Positions 12,092 through 22,930 of a DNA stretch of 64,000 nucleotides are shown here, piece after piece. Positions within the stretch are counted from its first letter, which is position 1. Every line of letters starts with the position of its first letter. Position numbers and translations under genes: made by a program. A model generated the notes under the pieces. It was given only the letters and a program-made list of their open reading frames with translations. It did no database searches and was not told the origin of the DNA. The DNA is taken from the NCBI GenBank assembly GCA_018902385.1, contig JABSSW010000019.1:496001-560000 (forward strand). Reading direction: 5' to 3'. The DNA is from Physcia stellaris (taxonomy: Eukaryota; Ascomycota; Lecanoromycetes; Caliciales; Physciaceae).

Positions 12092-12480
12092 CCATAACCA
12101 CCAAGGAATCCAACTCCTAGCGTCAATAGCTTTCTGTGAGACAATAGTCTCGGGTATTTTATTTTGAACAGAATAGGTTCAAGGCAGGAATTGAGATTGA
12201 CTGTCAAAGATTGAAAGTTTAAGCCCGTAAGGGACTGGTCGATGCTTCGTTATAAAGAGTCTCATGGAGAATTGCTGGCGACGCCAGTCATAAACGATTA
12301 GCATCACGATCTTCGCAAGGCCCTTTGACTGTTTGGGATGGAAGGACTTGAGTGACTCCAGGGATGTTTCAATGCTAAGATGCTCCAACATCAGATCACT
12401 ACTTGAATGAGCAACATCATGGATAGTTTGAAAACACTTCCGCTGAGACAGCACACAAATCTGGTGTGCACGTACTCGTG
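12092..12480 (-). other. 5' flank of the methyltransferase gene
   Basis: Probably holds the true start codon and promoter of the methyltransferase. An open minus-strand frame extends upstream of 12091 to about 12230 without an ATG, so the start may use a further small exon. No domain is recognised in the additional open frame at 12179-12454. Confidence 0.35.
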
Positions 12481-14675
12481 CGGTAGAGAGCTAGTCCGCG
12501 CTTGACCATGCTGTGGCAAGCTTGCAGGATTACTATCTAGCCTCGAACGTGTCTTTGGCCAACCCGGGACGGTTCAATGTCACGCATGGCTGCCAGAACG
12601 AAAAGATCATCACGCTCTTCAATACGAACTCCAGTCAATACTGATCCCGATTGGACTGTTGTATCGATGTGACAAGGGAGGAGGTTCTTATTAGAGCATC
12701 CTACCGCATCCGGATCTTCACGGAGAAAATTGGGCCCTCTAACGCAGCCAGAGTGCTGACGCGCAAATATTATTCTACAAGATGCTTTGCTTGCCTAGCG
12801 TCTGCATTGCAGCAGTAGCGAAAGGCCCAAAAAAGACGATTCTCTGGCGGATTGGTACCATGCCAGCGAATGAGGCTAGGCAAAGATTTCAGGACGCTGC
12901 CCAACTCCATTTGCAGACATGGGAGTTCTTCCACTAGGCTTAATTGATGTTTCCTGGAAAGAGGGAGCCTCTTGTAGACTTACCTAAGAGTACACGCTGG
13001 TTGGGTTGTTGATGCAACATGACGATCATTGGAATTCTTCGTACCCGGATATGGGGTACCCGAGACCGTGGCGTTGGATTCGATCAATTGCAATCGCATT
13101 GTCACCTGTTTCTCGCACTCTCCCACCTGCGGATGTTCTGCATCAGATACTGCTATGGCTCAGGCAATCGAGTTGAGATATTCTTCATTTCAATCATCTT
13201 GGGGTCTGGTATGCGAGCTGATTAGCATTCAATGGAGAGATGTGAGGAAGGCAGGGATGATACATGACTAACCAGCTCAATGTCGATAGGCAGACCTACG
13301 TTCGCGTTGAATCGTTCCAGAGCTTGGGAAGCCTATCATTGTCGGTATAGAGAACGTGCCTCCCCAGTGTCTCCATTTATAGTTGAGACATATTCAGGGA
13401 TACCACGCAGTTCAACCCCATCGAATCGTCTCCACTTACCAACATACCCTTGCTATGCTTCGCAGCCACTGCAGTCAATTTTCCGAGATGCAGCAACACT
13501 GGAGCGAGGAATCTAAATCCCTGACTAGCCTGCGTATCCAGAAACCCGAGCCCGGCACATTTTTTCCGCGTCAAAAAAAACCGCTCAGTCGATCACAAAT
13601 TCACGAACGGCACGTTCTCTTTCTTCCCCGGTCGATCAGTACGCCTTATGTAGACCACGGAGGTCTGCACCAATGAGTACAAGCCTGGTGGACAGGGAGC
13701 ACTCGTGGTGCCTGGGATGCTCTGCTCATGCAGTTCGAGGTTGTCGCCTTGGATTGGCTCAAGGTAACGCCACGGTTACACTGCAGCTGTTGCAAAATGA
13801 TCTACAGATATTCCCACCACGAAGAGGTCACCCTATATTGTCCTCTACCGAGATCTTTGAGTGTCCTCCAAACTCTTTACCATCGAGGAACAATTGCTTG
13901 ATGTTGTCAGGCAGCCAGGGCAGCATCGACATCGCTGAGACACATTGTGAGAACTCACCTTGCTCACCAATGGCTGTATCTCGGCAAGGTCCCAAGAACC
14001 ATGTTCTTCGGGTCGTGGATCTTATCAAGGGTAAACAATCGGATACACGTCCAATCAACTATACATGGAGGACTAAAAGGCTTTCGACGCTCAGCATTAT
14101 TAGGGGCGGTCAGATCAGATTGGAGCGAGCCGATACCCTTCTCGATACGTTCTGACATATGATTTGAAGAGAAGAAACACCCACCTGTATCGCCTCGATA
14201 CGTATCTACTTTAGAATTCTACACTCGCGATCTCATCAACCCTATATATCAGCGCGATACGTATCGCTCAACACCCAGAGGCGATCACATCTGTATCGAG
14301 CACATCTAGCGTATCGAGCAGTGTATCGAGTGGTGTATCGAGGAGCGTATCGGCTGGATACACTCTGATCTGACCGCCCCTGTTATGCTCTCTACTTATC
14401 GCCCGCACTTTAGTGGCTACTACTATCGGCATGGCCTTAGATACGCGATTTGTGATGTCAGCTACAAGCCTGCAAGCAAATCTAGCGAGGTCCGGACAGC
14501 TCGGTGCTTCCTCTGGTCTCCCGATACCGCAAGAAAAGATCATACATACAAGCGGCAGAGCATGATTAAGAGTTTCGTGGTCAACTAGCACTCGGAGTCT
14601 CGACGGTACGCTGTAGTCCTGGGTGCTAGGAAGCCTTCTCATGCTACAGACCAGTTTTTCTTCAACCCTCGGCAT
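12480..14675 (-). pseudogene. Unidentified minus-strand gene remnant split by a MITE
   Basis: Minus-strand segments with coding-like text are scattered here: 14675-14390 (VLVDHETLNHALPLV, ARFACRLVADITNRVSKA), 14096-13985 (AERRKPFSPPCIVDW, FTLDKIHDPKNMVLGTLP), 13930-13830 (MLPWLPDNIKQLFLDGKEFG), 13660-13560 (VLIGADLRGLHKAY, FFDAEKMCRA), 13450-13340 (KWRRFDGVELRGIPEYV) and 13320-13270 (ALERFNANVGLPIDIEL). I cannot name the family. The reading is interrupted by in-frame stops that introns do not fully explain, and by a 282-bp MITE inserted in an exon-like segment, so it is probably a decayed gene or two adjacent ones. The right-hand part from about 13.3 kb down to 12.5 kb is not resolved into exons. 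Adjacency to an intact methyltransferase could mean a former secondary-metabolism locus, but this is only inference. Confidence 0.4.
14101..14382. mobile_element. 282-bp MITE with about 50-bp imperfect inverted ends and TTAT duplication
   Basis: The ends are inverted copies: AGGGGCGGTCAGATCAGA at 14102 and its reverse complement ending at 14381, with similarity continuing inward for about 50 bases (CCGATAC, TCGATAC). TTAT lies immediately outside on both sides (14097-14100 and 14383-14386), a likely target duplication. There is no coding capacity. The interior is rich in GTATCGAG and in the palindrome CGATACGTATCG, and can fold back extensively. It looks like a miniature inverted-repeat element mobilised by some DNA transposase; a 3-4 bp TTA-type duplication would fit the PIF/Harbinger group, but I cannot assign the family. 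Confidence 0.8.
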
Positions 14676-14887
14676 AGGATCAAAGGATAGACACAGTTAT
14701 ATGAGCGAAGAGGTGTTGGAGGTCTATTGATAGTCAATGAGTAGGAATACAGGTAGGTCATAGCTTTTATTAGGTATACACAGCATGATCACTTCTAAGA
14801 GTCAATCTACTGCCAAGGCAGAGGCCAAGCCTTGCTCACTCTATTATGATTGCTAAGTAAGTCTATGCATGTTGGTTGGTTCTTAAT

Positions 14888-15548
14888 CTAAGAGTCTATC
14901 CAGATGTCTGGTGCATAAGCCTCAGTCAGACGTTCATCATGCCCGTACCTATGCCCCAATTAGCGTCTCATTGCGACACTCATACGTTAATGAGAATAAT
15001 CAATCAGGACTGTCCACTCACAGCTCTTGCCACTTCGCAAATCCTCCGTCCAGCACATATACTTCTTGACCACTATTCTTCTGTTCACGCCGTACATTGG
15101 GCTCAGCATCCTTCAGCACCGCAGCTTCACGCTCCTTGGCAGGCTCTCCTTCAATGCCGACATATTCCACTACATCTCTTGTCACACCTCCGTCATCCGC
15201 CTGCCCGCCCTGTACGCTTTGCCTATTTACCGCTTCCTTTGGGACAGCATTGCCGTGACGTTCTCTCTCTCTCAAATACCTCAGCGCAGCGCTCGGCCCT
15301 CGCTGCTGACTCAAGGCGCAGTGGAACACAACGATATCCTTATCGGCAAGCTTGCGAATGAGCTCCGGTATCCGATAATCCAATGAAGAAGACGGAACGT
15401 GAGTGGAGCCGGCAATGTGGCCACCTATATGATCGCCATCACGAACATCAATGATGGCAAGGCTAGGAGTTGAAATTGGCGAGAGAAGGAGGGTGGAGAG
15501 CTTCTCGCGAGATATGCGGCCGAGTGTTGGCAGAGAGTATAAGGACAT
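14888..15548 (-). CDS. Rhodanese-fold CDC25-like phosphatase/arsenate reductase (YCH1/Ibp1 type)
   Basis: Two exons, 15548-15022 and 14948-14888, joined by a 73-base intron (GTGAGT...ATAG), give 195 residues. It is a single rhodanese domain: AIIDVRDGDHIGGHIAGSTH (about 31-50) is the conserved first half, VVFHCALSQQRGPSAA (about 73-88) carries the catalytic Cys77 and the CX5R loop of CDC25/YCH1-type phosphatases, and VYVLDGGFAKWQELYG closes the fold. The second exon supplies HDERLTEAYAPDIW, the usual family tail, which confirms the splice. Relatives are yeast Ych1, fission yeast Ibp1 and the Acr2 arsenate reductase; the sequence alone does not tell whether phosphoprotein or arsenate is the substrate. 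A Lys/Glu-rich insertion of about 50 residues separates the catalytic loop from the last strand. It is divergent from NOG1. Confidence 0.92.
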
Positions 15549-15891
15549 AGTGGAGAGTAGCAGGAAGGAAGTTTTGAAAGGACGGCACGACGGTGTGAAA
15601 GAGTGAATTGATAAAGAGAAAGCAGGAGTACCTTGATCACCACGTCACCACTGTAGCCTCACTTTACTGTTACATAGAACAACAATTACTTGCAGCTGCA
15701 GCAGCGATAAAGATTGTGGACTCCCAAATTGAAGAGGGCAATTTTTCGCGGGTCGGGAAAACCTGCCGTCCGAGATGAATCCCACAAAATTTCCGAGGCT
15801 CTCTAAGACGCACACTGAATGGTTCCATTGCTGCGCGCATGAATCCCTTTGATCTCTGGTGCTGACCTTAACCCATAAATCAACTGTCGTC
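15549..15891. promoter_or_regulatory. Divergent promoter region, YCH1-like / NOG1
   Basis: The 343 bases between two outward-pointing start codons must hold both promoters. I see no clear TATA box or known fungal factor site; a CAACTGTCGTC stretch runs up to the NOG1 ATG. Confidence 0.6.
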
Positions 15892-18005
15892 ATGAAGACG
15901 ACATGGAAAGAGATTGCGCCAGTGCCGACAACCCAAGAGTTCCTTGACATTGTGCTTAGTAGAACCCAGCGACGCCTTCCTACCCAAATCCGGTCAGGCT
16001 TCAAGATCAGCAGGATAAGAGGTTCGAGATCAAGAAGGGTGTTACGAGAATAGTAGCTGATAAGCTACAGCATTCTATACTCGCAAGGTCAAATATACTC
16101 AAGAGACTTTCACCGAGAAGCTCTCCGCTATCCTCGAAGGCTTTCCCCGCTTGCAAGACATACATCCCTTCCGTAAGTCTGCATAGCAGTTTCGCAGACC
16201 TGGCCATAGCTGACTGGGCACTTGAACAGACAAGGACTTGCTCAATACTCTCTACGATGCAGACCACTTCCGCATAGCTTTAGGGCAACTCTCCACCGCC
16301 AAGCATCTCATAGAAACGGTTTCTCGTGACTATGTTAGGCTCCTAAAATACGCACAATCACTGTTCCAATGCAAACAACTGAAAAGAGCGGCCCTTGGCC
16401 GTATGGCGACAATATGTCGACGGCTCAAAGACTCTCTGGTATACCTAGAGCAAGTGCGTCAACATCTGGGGCGCCTACCTTCGATCGACCCAAACACTCG
16501 AACTCTACTCATCTGCGGATATCCAAATGTCGGTAAGTCGAGTTTCCTCAAGAGTGTGACGAGGGCGGATGTTGATGTACAGCCTTACGCTTTCACAACG
16601 AAAAGTCTGTTTGTGGGGCATTTCGACTACAAGTACCTTCGTTTTCAGGCCATAGACACTCCTGGAATACTCGACCATCCGCTAGAGGAAATGAATACTA
16701 TTGAAATGCAGTCTATCACGGCAATTGCTCATTTGCGCTCCGCTATTCTCTATTTCATGGATCTGTCAGAGCAGTGCGGGTACTCCGTTCAGGCACAAAT
16801 CCAGCTCTTCCAGAGTATTAAACCTTTGTTTGCCAACAAGCTTGTTTTTGTGGTCATTAACAAGATCGACATCATGCGCCCTGAAGATCTCGATGTGGAG
16901 ACGAAAGCAATGCTGGATGGCATCCTCAAGTCTGGAGATGTCGAGCTTCTGCAATTGTCATGTACGACCACGGAAGGTGTCACGGAAGTGAAAAATGCAG
17001 CTTGCGAGCGTCTCATTGCAGATCGTGTCGCTCAAAAGCTGAAGGCAGGTACCAATAGCAGTGGTACTGTTGGCGGCCGGTTAGGGGACGTTCTCACCCG
17101 TATCCACGTCGCTCAGCCACTAGGCGGCATTGTTCGTGAGCCTTACATCCCAGAGGCGATCAAAGCACTCAAGAAGTTCAACAAAGAGGATCCGAACCGC
17201 CGACGTCTAGCACGAGAAATCGAAGAGGAAAATGGCGGTGCTGGCGTCTTCAATGTAGATCTGAAACAAGATTATTTGCTCGAAGACGAGGACTGGAAGC
17301 ACGACCGTGTTCCCGAACTTCTCAACGGCAAGAATGTGTACGACTTCATAGACCCAGACATTGAATCTAAGCTTGCCGCCTTGGAAGAGGAAGAAGAGAA
17401 ATTAGAAGCAAACGGCTACTATGACTCGGACGAAAGCGTAGAAGACGCCGATGAAGCAGACATTCGTTTGAAAGCCAATCTCATTCGTCAAAAACGAGAC
17501 GAGATTATGACAGAAGCGAAAATGAAAAAGTCTCTCAAGAATCGCGCTATGATACCCCGAACCGCCAAAGCAAAGAAGCTTTCGGCCATGGAGGATCATC
17601 TAGACAAGCTTGGTTTTGACACCGCTGCCGTCTCAGCGCGCGCTCGCGCGCAATCCAGAGGGAGAAGTGCTGCTAGGGGTACAATCAGTACAGAGGACAT
17701 GATGGATCTGGATACACCGATGAGTGAGAACGCACTGCGAACGAAGAGTAGGGCGAGAAGTCAAAGTAACAGGAGGGAGGATGGTGTAACGGATCTCACG
17801 GCAAGGAGTAAAGCTGAGAGGCTTTCCAAATTGGGGCAGAAGAAGATGAACAGGATGGCGAGGCAGGGTGAGGCGGATAGGCATACTACAGCTGCTAAGC
17901 CGAAACATTTGGTCAGTTTTTGTTCCTTACTCGTTGTTGAAAGCATGCTGACAGTGCTTCTAGTTCTCCGGTAAGCGTGGTATGGGTAAGACCCAGAGAC
18001 GCTGA
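15892..18005 (+). CDS. NOG1: NOG1 nucleolar GTPase, 60S ribosome biogenesis
   Basis: OBG-type GTPase that joins pre-60S particles in the nucleolus and leaves in the cytoplasm. Four exons, 15892-16021, 16071-16172, 16230-17911 and 17964-18005, give 651 residues (yeast 647), with all junctions in frame. Exon 1 reads [19 protein letters not shown] like yeast Nog1; exon 2 has [13 protein letters not shown]; exon 3 has [20 protein letters not shown], then G1 GYPNVGKS (about 174-181), [11 protein letters not shown] as switch I, DTPG (about 220-223), and NKID (about 288-291). The conserved HVAQP and [20 protein letters not shown] blocks and a basic, Arg/Ser-rich tail follow, and the last exon encodes [13 protein letters not shown]. 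Intron 1 (49 bases) uses the unusual donor GTTCGA. The start was chosen by alignment to the yeast N-terminus. Identification is secure. Confidence 0.97.
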
Positions 18006-18339
18006 GCTGGTACTATTGTTTGTTGTTCGGTTTCAAATGAGGCACATGGAGACACTATTTTTCCTAGCTGGCAATGTCATCGGACCTGCTGGGCCTGGAT
18101 GTAGGTGAACAAAGTTAATTTAATCACGGTTATTCTAGTCAGGGTGTGTACAATAGAAAGCAGCTACGTCTAATAGACATGGTGAGATTCAGCTTTGCTT
18201 GCTCGTGGTATCAAATCATTCCGAGTGTTGCAGCAAAGGCCCGTCCGCTACACTCTACAAAGACTTTTCTAGATGACTCCTTATATTAGCGCTATGTCCT
18301 CCAACTATTTCCATTCTAGACCGAACCCTCATGCGCTAC
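18006..18339. other. Convergent intergenic region NOG1 / URA5
   Basis: Holds the 3' ends of two facing genes. No gene, RNA or repeat seen. Confidence 0.6.
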
Positions 18340-19065
18340 TCAGTCCTTCGCCAACCACTCCGCTCTGTACCCCTCCAACCTCCGCAAATCCTCCTCATCT
18401 CCCTTCCTCCTCAACAATCCCACCAAATCATCCAACGTAACAATACTCAGCACCGGAACCCCGTACTTTCTCCTGACTTCCCCAATCGCACTCCCCCGAT
18501 CCCCGTCCTCTTTACTCGGCATCCTCTCCATTCGATCCAACGCCACAATCACCCCAACGAGTATACCCCCTTCAGCTTGAATGATACTAATCGCCTCCCT
18601 CATCGCCGTCCCCGCCGTAATCACATCATCGATAACCATGACCCTCTTACCCTTGAGCGGAGCACCAACGATAGAGCCCGCTTCCCCATGCGTTTTCGCT
18701 TCTTTGCGGTTGTAAGCGTAGGAGAGATTGGCGAAGCGGGAGGGAGAGATGGATGCCAATTTCTCAACGGTGGAGCAGGCGAGGGGAATTCCCTTGTAGG
18801 CGGGGCCAAAGAGGATGTCGATTTCGAGGGATGGGTTGGAGGAGGAGGACGAAGAAGACAGGAAGTCGATGATGGAGTAGGCGTAGGCGGTGGAGATGGA
18901 GCTCAGGAGGGAGCCGGTGTGGAAGAGACCGGCATTGAAGAAGTAGGGGCTGACTCGACCGCTTTTTAGGGTGAAGGTGCCGAATTGGAGGACGTTGGCC
19001 GAGAGGCAGGATTGGAGGAAGTCGTTCTTGTAGTTGGGGATCGGGGGATGGTCCGAGGAGGCCAT
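18340..19065 (-). CDS. URA5: Orotate phosphoribosyltransferase
   Basis: Converts orotate and PRPP to orotidine monophosphate in de novo pyrimidine synthesis, in the cytosol. One exon, 241 residues. Starts MASSDHPPIPNYKNDFLQSC and has FGTFTLKSGRVSPYFFNAG (about 28-46), the orotate-binding strand typical of fungal OPRTases, FGPAYKGIPLA (about 87-97), the flexible catalytic-loop segment YAYNRKEAKTHGEAGSIVGA (about 116-135), and the PRPP-binding motif VMVIDDVITAGTA (about 142-154). A run of eight or nine serines (about 70-78) sits between the first helix and the core and is a small species-specific insertion. Length and motif order match the family, so the gene looks intact. It is divergent from the CHIP-like gene. 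Confidence 0.97.
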   Translation of the reverse strand: MASSDHPPIPNYKNDFLQSCLSANVLQFGTFTLKSGRVSPYFFNAGLFHTGSLLSSISTAYAYSIIDFLSSSSSSSNPSLEIDILFGPAYKGIPLACSTVEKLASISPSRFANLSYAYNRKEAKTHGEAGSIVGAPLKGKRVMVIDDVITAGTAMREAISIIQAEGGILVGVIVALDRMERMPSKEDGDRGSAIGEVRRKYGVPVLSIVTLDDLVGLLRRKGDEEDLRRLEGYRAEWLAKD

Positions 19066-19681
19066 TGTGTTGATTATAGTGTCTGTATGTGGCTCATGAT
19101 TTTCCAGAGCCTCGCGTATGTGGGAAACTTATGAAATTTTGGCTGAGCGTCCAAATCAGGATGTATGTTTCATCAATATGTGTAGTCAAGTCCGGGTATC
19201 TGTTGAGCGAGCTCTTGAGTCATACTGCAGGCCACACGGGTTCGTGGTTGTATGACGGAAATCGTTTGATATATACTACCAACGCTCTCTCCTAAAATTT
19301 CCATCTCGTCGCATCGTGAAGTCGATTTTACTGTGCGTAGTATGTCTTCGTGGGGTGTGGGGTAATTTGTGGGCTCGGCAAATCATTCCGCCGGTACGTG
19401 TGGGGTCTGCTTCACGGTCTCACGGTTTCACCTGCTGCTTTGTATCTCGTCGCTTTGCCACGTCTTGCTGACAAAGGAAAAGAAACTTCTGGCATCTATG
19501 AATACTGGCATCCAGTCCAGCAATCATTATGGCTTCTTGTCAATTGCGCTTCATGGGCACTGACCTGACGCAACCATCAGCTCTCTCTGGTATGCAATGA
19601 GTGGTAGCTTGACAGAGTCGTCTGCGTTGTGCTCAAATACTTTTATTGGGCCCTTGAGATTGTCCTCATTGCGGGCCGACG
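19066..19681. promoter_or_regulatory. Divergent promoter region, URA5 / CHIP-like
   Basis: These 616 bases separate two outward-facing start codons. No additional gene is supported; small open frames here lack any recognisable feature. No specific regulatory motif was identified. Confidence 0.5.
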
Positions 19682-20605
19682 ATGAGTTTCACAAATGTGG
19701 ATGCAACTAAAGCCAAGGCGAACCTACTCAAGGAAGATGGTAATAAGTGAGGCTACTGCGCATGACCTTGGAGCCTCAGCTTACATCTGCGCAGGTGCTT
19801 CCAGAACGGCGACTGGCAAGGGGCGGAGGAGCTGTATAGCAAAGCCATTCAGAAAGATTCCACCAATGCAAAGTTCTTCACCAATCGAGCCATGACCCGC
19901 CTCAAGTTGGAGGCTTGGGATGGTTGCATCGATGATTGTCTCAGATCCATTGATTTGGAGAAGAGCAACATGAAAGGCTACTACTACCTTGCACAGGCAC
20001 AGCTTGCGCTACATCACCCCAATGAGGCCTACCATTCTGCTTTGACAGCTTACGAAGAATGCATCAAGACCAGCAATACGAGTGCAGGCAGTGTGTCCTC
20101 ACTTGTACTCCAGGCGAAGAAGGAGAAGTGGGAGGCGAAAGAGAAGGATCGGATACGGCGGCGCAGTGATCTCTTGGCACAGCTCGAAGATGGCTTGGGA
20201 CGGGTTGCTGCCTACGAAAAGCGCACGATCAATGCTCAAATTAAGAAAGGGGAAACCTCCCAGACCGAGGGCGAGGAGGAGATGAAGGAAGTGGAAGACT
20301 CGACAAGGAGGAAGATTGAAGAGTTGCAGAGTATCTTTGCTATATCAGATCCAGAGAACCTCCAGAGGAGAGAAGTCCCAGATTACCTCATTGATGGCAT
20401 TTCCTTTGCCATCATGCACGATCCAGTCGTCACCAAAACAGGACAGTCATATGACAGGTCTACACTGATAGAACACCTTCGTCGATCTCCTACCGATCCA
20501 TTGACGCGTGAGCCTCTACGCATTGAGGAATGTCGACCTAATCTGGCATTGAAGGCAGCGTGTGAGAAATACCTTGAAGAGAATGGCTGGGCCGTCGATT
20601 GGTAA
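19682..20605 (+). CDS. CHIP/STUB1-type co-chaperone E3 ubiquitin ligase (TPR + U-box)
   Basis: Two exons, 19682-19746 and 19795-20605, around a 48-base intron (GTGAGG...GCAG), give 291 residues (human CHIP is 303). In animals this protein binds the EEVD tails of Hsp70 and Hsp90 through TPRs and ubiquitinates their clients. Here the TPR region covers about 1-125, with GNKCFQNGDWQGAEELYSKA, NAKFFTNRAMTRLKLEAWDG and MKGYYYLAQAQLALHHPNEA matching the three repeats. A charged helical linker (about 130-205) would form the coiled hairpin used for dimerisation, and a U-box follows at about 215-285 (VPDYLIDGISFAIMHDPVVT, then GQSYDRSTLIEHL and DPLTREPL). The splice restores the first TPR exactly. It is the last gene before the repeat-rich half. 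Confidence 0.94.
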
Positions 20606-21780
20606 CCATTTCCACATACGAAGCGACGATCACAACAGTATGCGCGGCGTTGAAGAACATAGTGGACTCATATTCGAATTGCACATATACCCGATGTAGC
20701 TAGAAGTTTACTGGGCAATTGGGAATTACTCATGACCTATTGTCGCATTCGTGTCTGCACACACATGGACCCCTATTATTCCCTCTCCGTCAAAGGCGCT
20801 ACGCCACTACAAAGCAGTCTCAGGTTCTTAGGATTTTGAGCTTCTAGCTTATCACGTGGCAGCTGGTTCTGGGCGTCACTGAAATCCAACTTTTCCCTCG
20901 CAATCTTCCGGATACACCAAGCGAGGTACGCTGTCGGCATCTGAGGAGTCGGACCATCGCCGAGATCACAGTGCCCTCCAGCTTCTCACAGGCTTATCTA
21001 GGCATTCCAATGCCCTCTTCAGGCATGCTCGCTTGCTTCCTGGACAGACGAGAGATACTGGATGGGCAACTGGTGCAAACAGGCCATGCAAATCACGCGA
21101 TTGCAATCAGAAATCAAGGCAAGTCAAGGCGAATGCCACCCGAGCTGAAGCACGATTAGCACAGGAGTGCGTTAACCCCGTCTTGGAAATAAGACCTCAG
21201 AAGCCATGGCACGACAGTCATGCATGTGGTACATTGATGAAGACCCCCAAAGCGTCTCGTAAGGTTATTCCACAGAGTATGGGGTGGTATTGTCGCTTGA
21301 TGGATCAAGTAGCAGGTCGAGCTTCGAGGAGACCGAGGCGGTTGTGACGATACCGAGGCATAAAGTCCCTCGCGATTATCGATGACGATAGTAATAGAGC
21401 TCAGCTAAGGAAGTCAGCCACAGCATTTCAAACCCATCTGACCAATAGTCAACGAATGTGGCTACGAGGCTGTGTTTCGCTCTTGACTTCACCGCAGTGT
21501 GACATGAGAGGATCTTGACAATCACAACTCGTTCGCGGTCGGCGTAGGCTGGCTAGTCGTTACGTCTGTCGATGAATGCATTGCTGATAATGTGAAGGTA
21601 AATTGTGGGACTCAACATAACAACCAGTGACTGAGTAAAGATACTACTGAAGAGGTTCCACATCAGTGATATCGAGAAGGGCTAAGGGTTGAAAATTACG
21701 GTACGAGGTACCGGTTAGTTAATTGCATCATACCTCGGCTTGCATCTTCCCGCGCCCGCGCGAAAACCTGAAATGCAACT
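20606..21780. other. Gene-free transition before the repeat half
   Basis: Normal base composition with no supported gene; short plus-strand frames at 20971-21347 have no recognisable content. A GGTACGAGGTACC palindrome lies at about 21699-21711 and a GC-rich patch (CGCGCCCGCGCG) at about 21753, just before base composition collapses. Confidence 0.5.
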
Positions 21781-21859
21781 TTTTTTTTTATCTCTGCATG
21801 CCAAATCGATAAAATCGATCTTTTCGATCTCAATAATTCACACATTCTTCTGAATTGCT

Positions 21860-22930
21860 CGTAAGTCGTTCAAATCAATGCTTCAACACGTTTTAACGAT
21901 TAGACATCGTGATCGTTTCGATCGCAATTTTTTTCGTTGTTGCAAATCTCATCGTCGTGAACAATGTTTTTTTTTTCAACGAAATTTGCAAAAATCGCAT
22001 TGAATATTATATTCATCGAAGTTTGTTTATCGAAACTATACGAAACATCGAAAAATGTGAAATTTTCGTTGTCAAAAAAATTCGACGAAATTTGAAAAAA
22101 TACGATCAACATATCGCTTTTCATGAACGTTTTAATTCAAAATTTTTAATCGACGCTTTCGTGATCAAAAAATTGAAAAATTATTTTTTGAATCGATCGT
22201 GAAAGATATTTGAATGAAATGATAATATATTTGTTCGATGACAAAACATTGTGTATAACGAATTCATTGTTTCGAAAATTTTAAAACATTATGATATCAA
22301 CAGAAAAAAATTTCAACGAATCGTTTTGAAACGTTTTCAAATATATCGCAACGAATACATGTTATTTTTGATGTCATTAAAAAACGATCAATTATGTTTT
22401 TAGACGAAATCGCGAATAATGAACATATTTTACATCGCAAAAATGAATAATTTGTTTATGAAATCATTTTTCGAATCATTCGATTTGTTAAACGTTCGAA
22501 ACGATTTAATTTATTTTTCGTGTACATCAAAAACGATATATTCATTTATCACATCGTTCAGAACGATTTTAATCAAATTTTGTTTGAATAATTTTTAAAA
22601 CAGAAAATTCTTTTTCGTTGTAATTCATTTTCAAAATTTCGATCGATTTTAATAATGAATAATGTTTCAATACATTATTATCGTGACGTTCGAAATTTGT
22701 GCGCGAAACACGATGTTCGAATTTTCTATTTTTTTTTTTACTTTTCAAATTTCAATTTTATTGAAAAATTTTTTTCGATGTTCAAAATTCATTTGAAACG
22801 TTATTATAACGACGTTTTTGTGAACGAAAATCAATTCGAAACAATATTTCGTCAAACGATTGAAACATGCAATAATTCGAAAACGATTAAAAATCATTTT
22901 TCGCATGCAAATATTACGATTCATTAAATT
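21860..22930 (+). mobile_element. Tc1/mariner-type DNA transposon relic
   Basis: A degraded DDE transposase can be followed on the plus strand. The middle has a FLDEIANNEHILHRK segment (about 22398-22450), which fits the first catalytic Asp region, and the end (22655-22927) has MNNVSIHYYRDVRNL followed by FYFSNFNFIEKFFSMFK, clear equivalents of the second acidic block and of the YSPDFNPIE-type block with the catalytic Glu. The second Asp position reads Asn. The upstream helix-turn-helix part is in more than one frame and several stops interrupt the reading. Terminal inverted repeats were not found, so the ends are approximate. Base use already shows the CpC/CpT-poor signature of the whole repeat half. 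Confidence 0.7.

Noticed and set aside
12000-12207. Extending the methyltransferase start to about 12207
   Set aside because: The frame is open but has no ATG, so the start was left unresolved rather than assigned.
18331-18969. 212-codon plus-strand frame opposite URA5
   Set aside because: It is His/Gly-rich reverse-strand shadow text of a firm URA5 gene.
20971-21347. Overlapping frames before the repeat half
   Set aside because: No recognisable domain, splice partner or compositional support.
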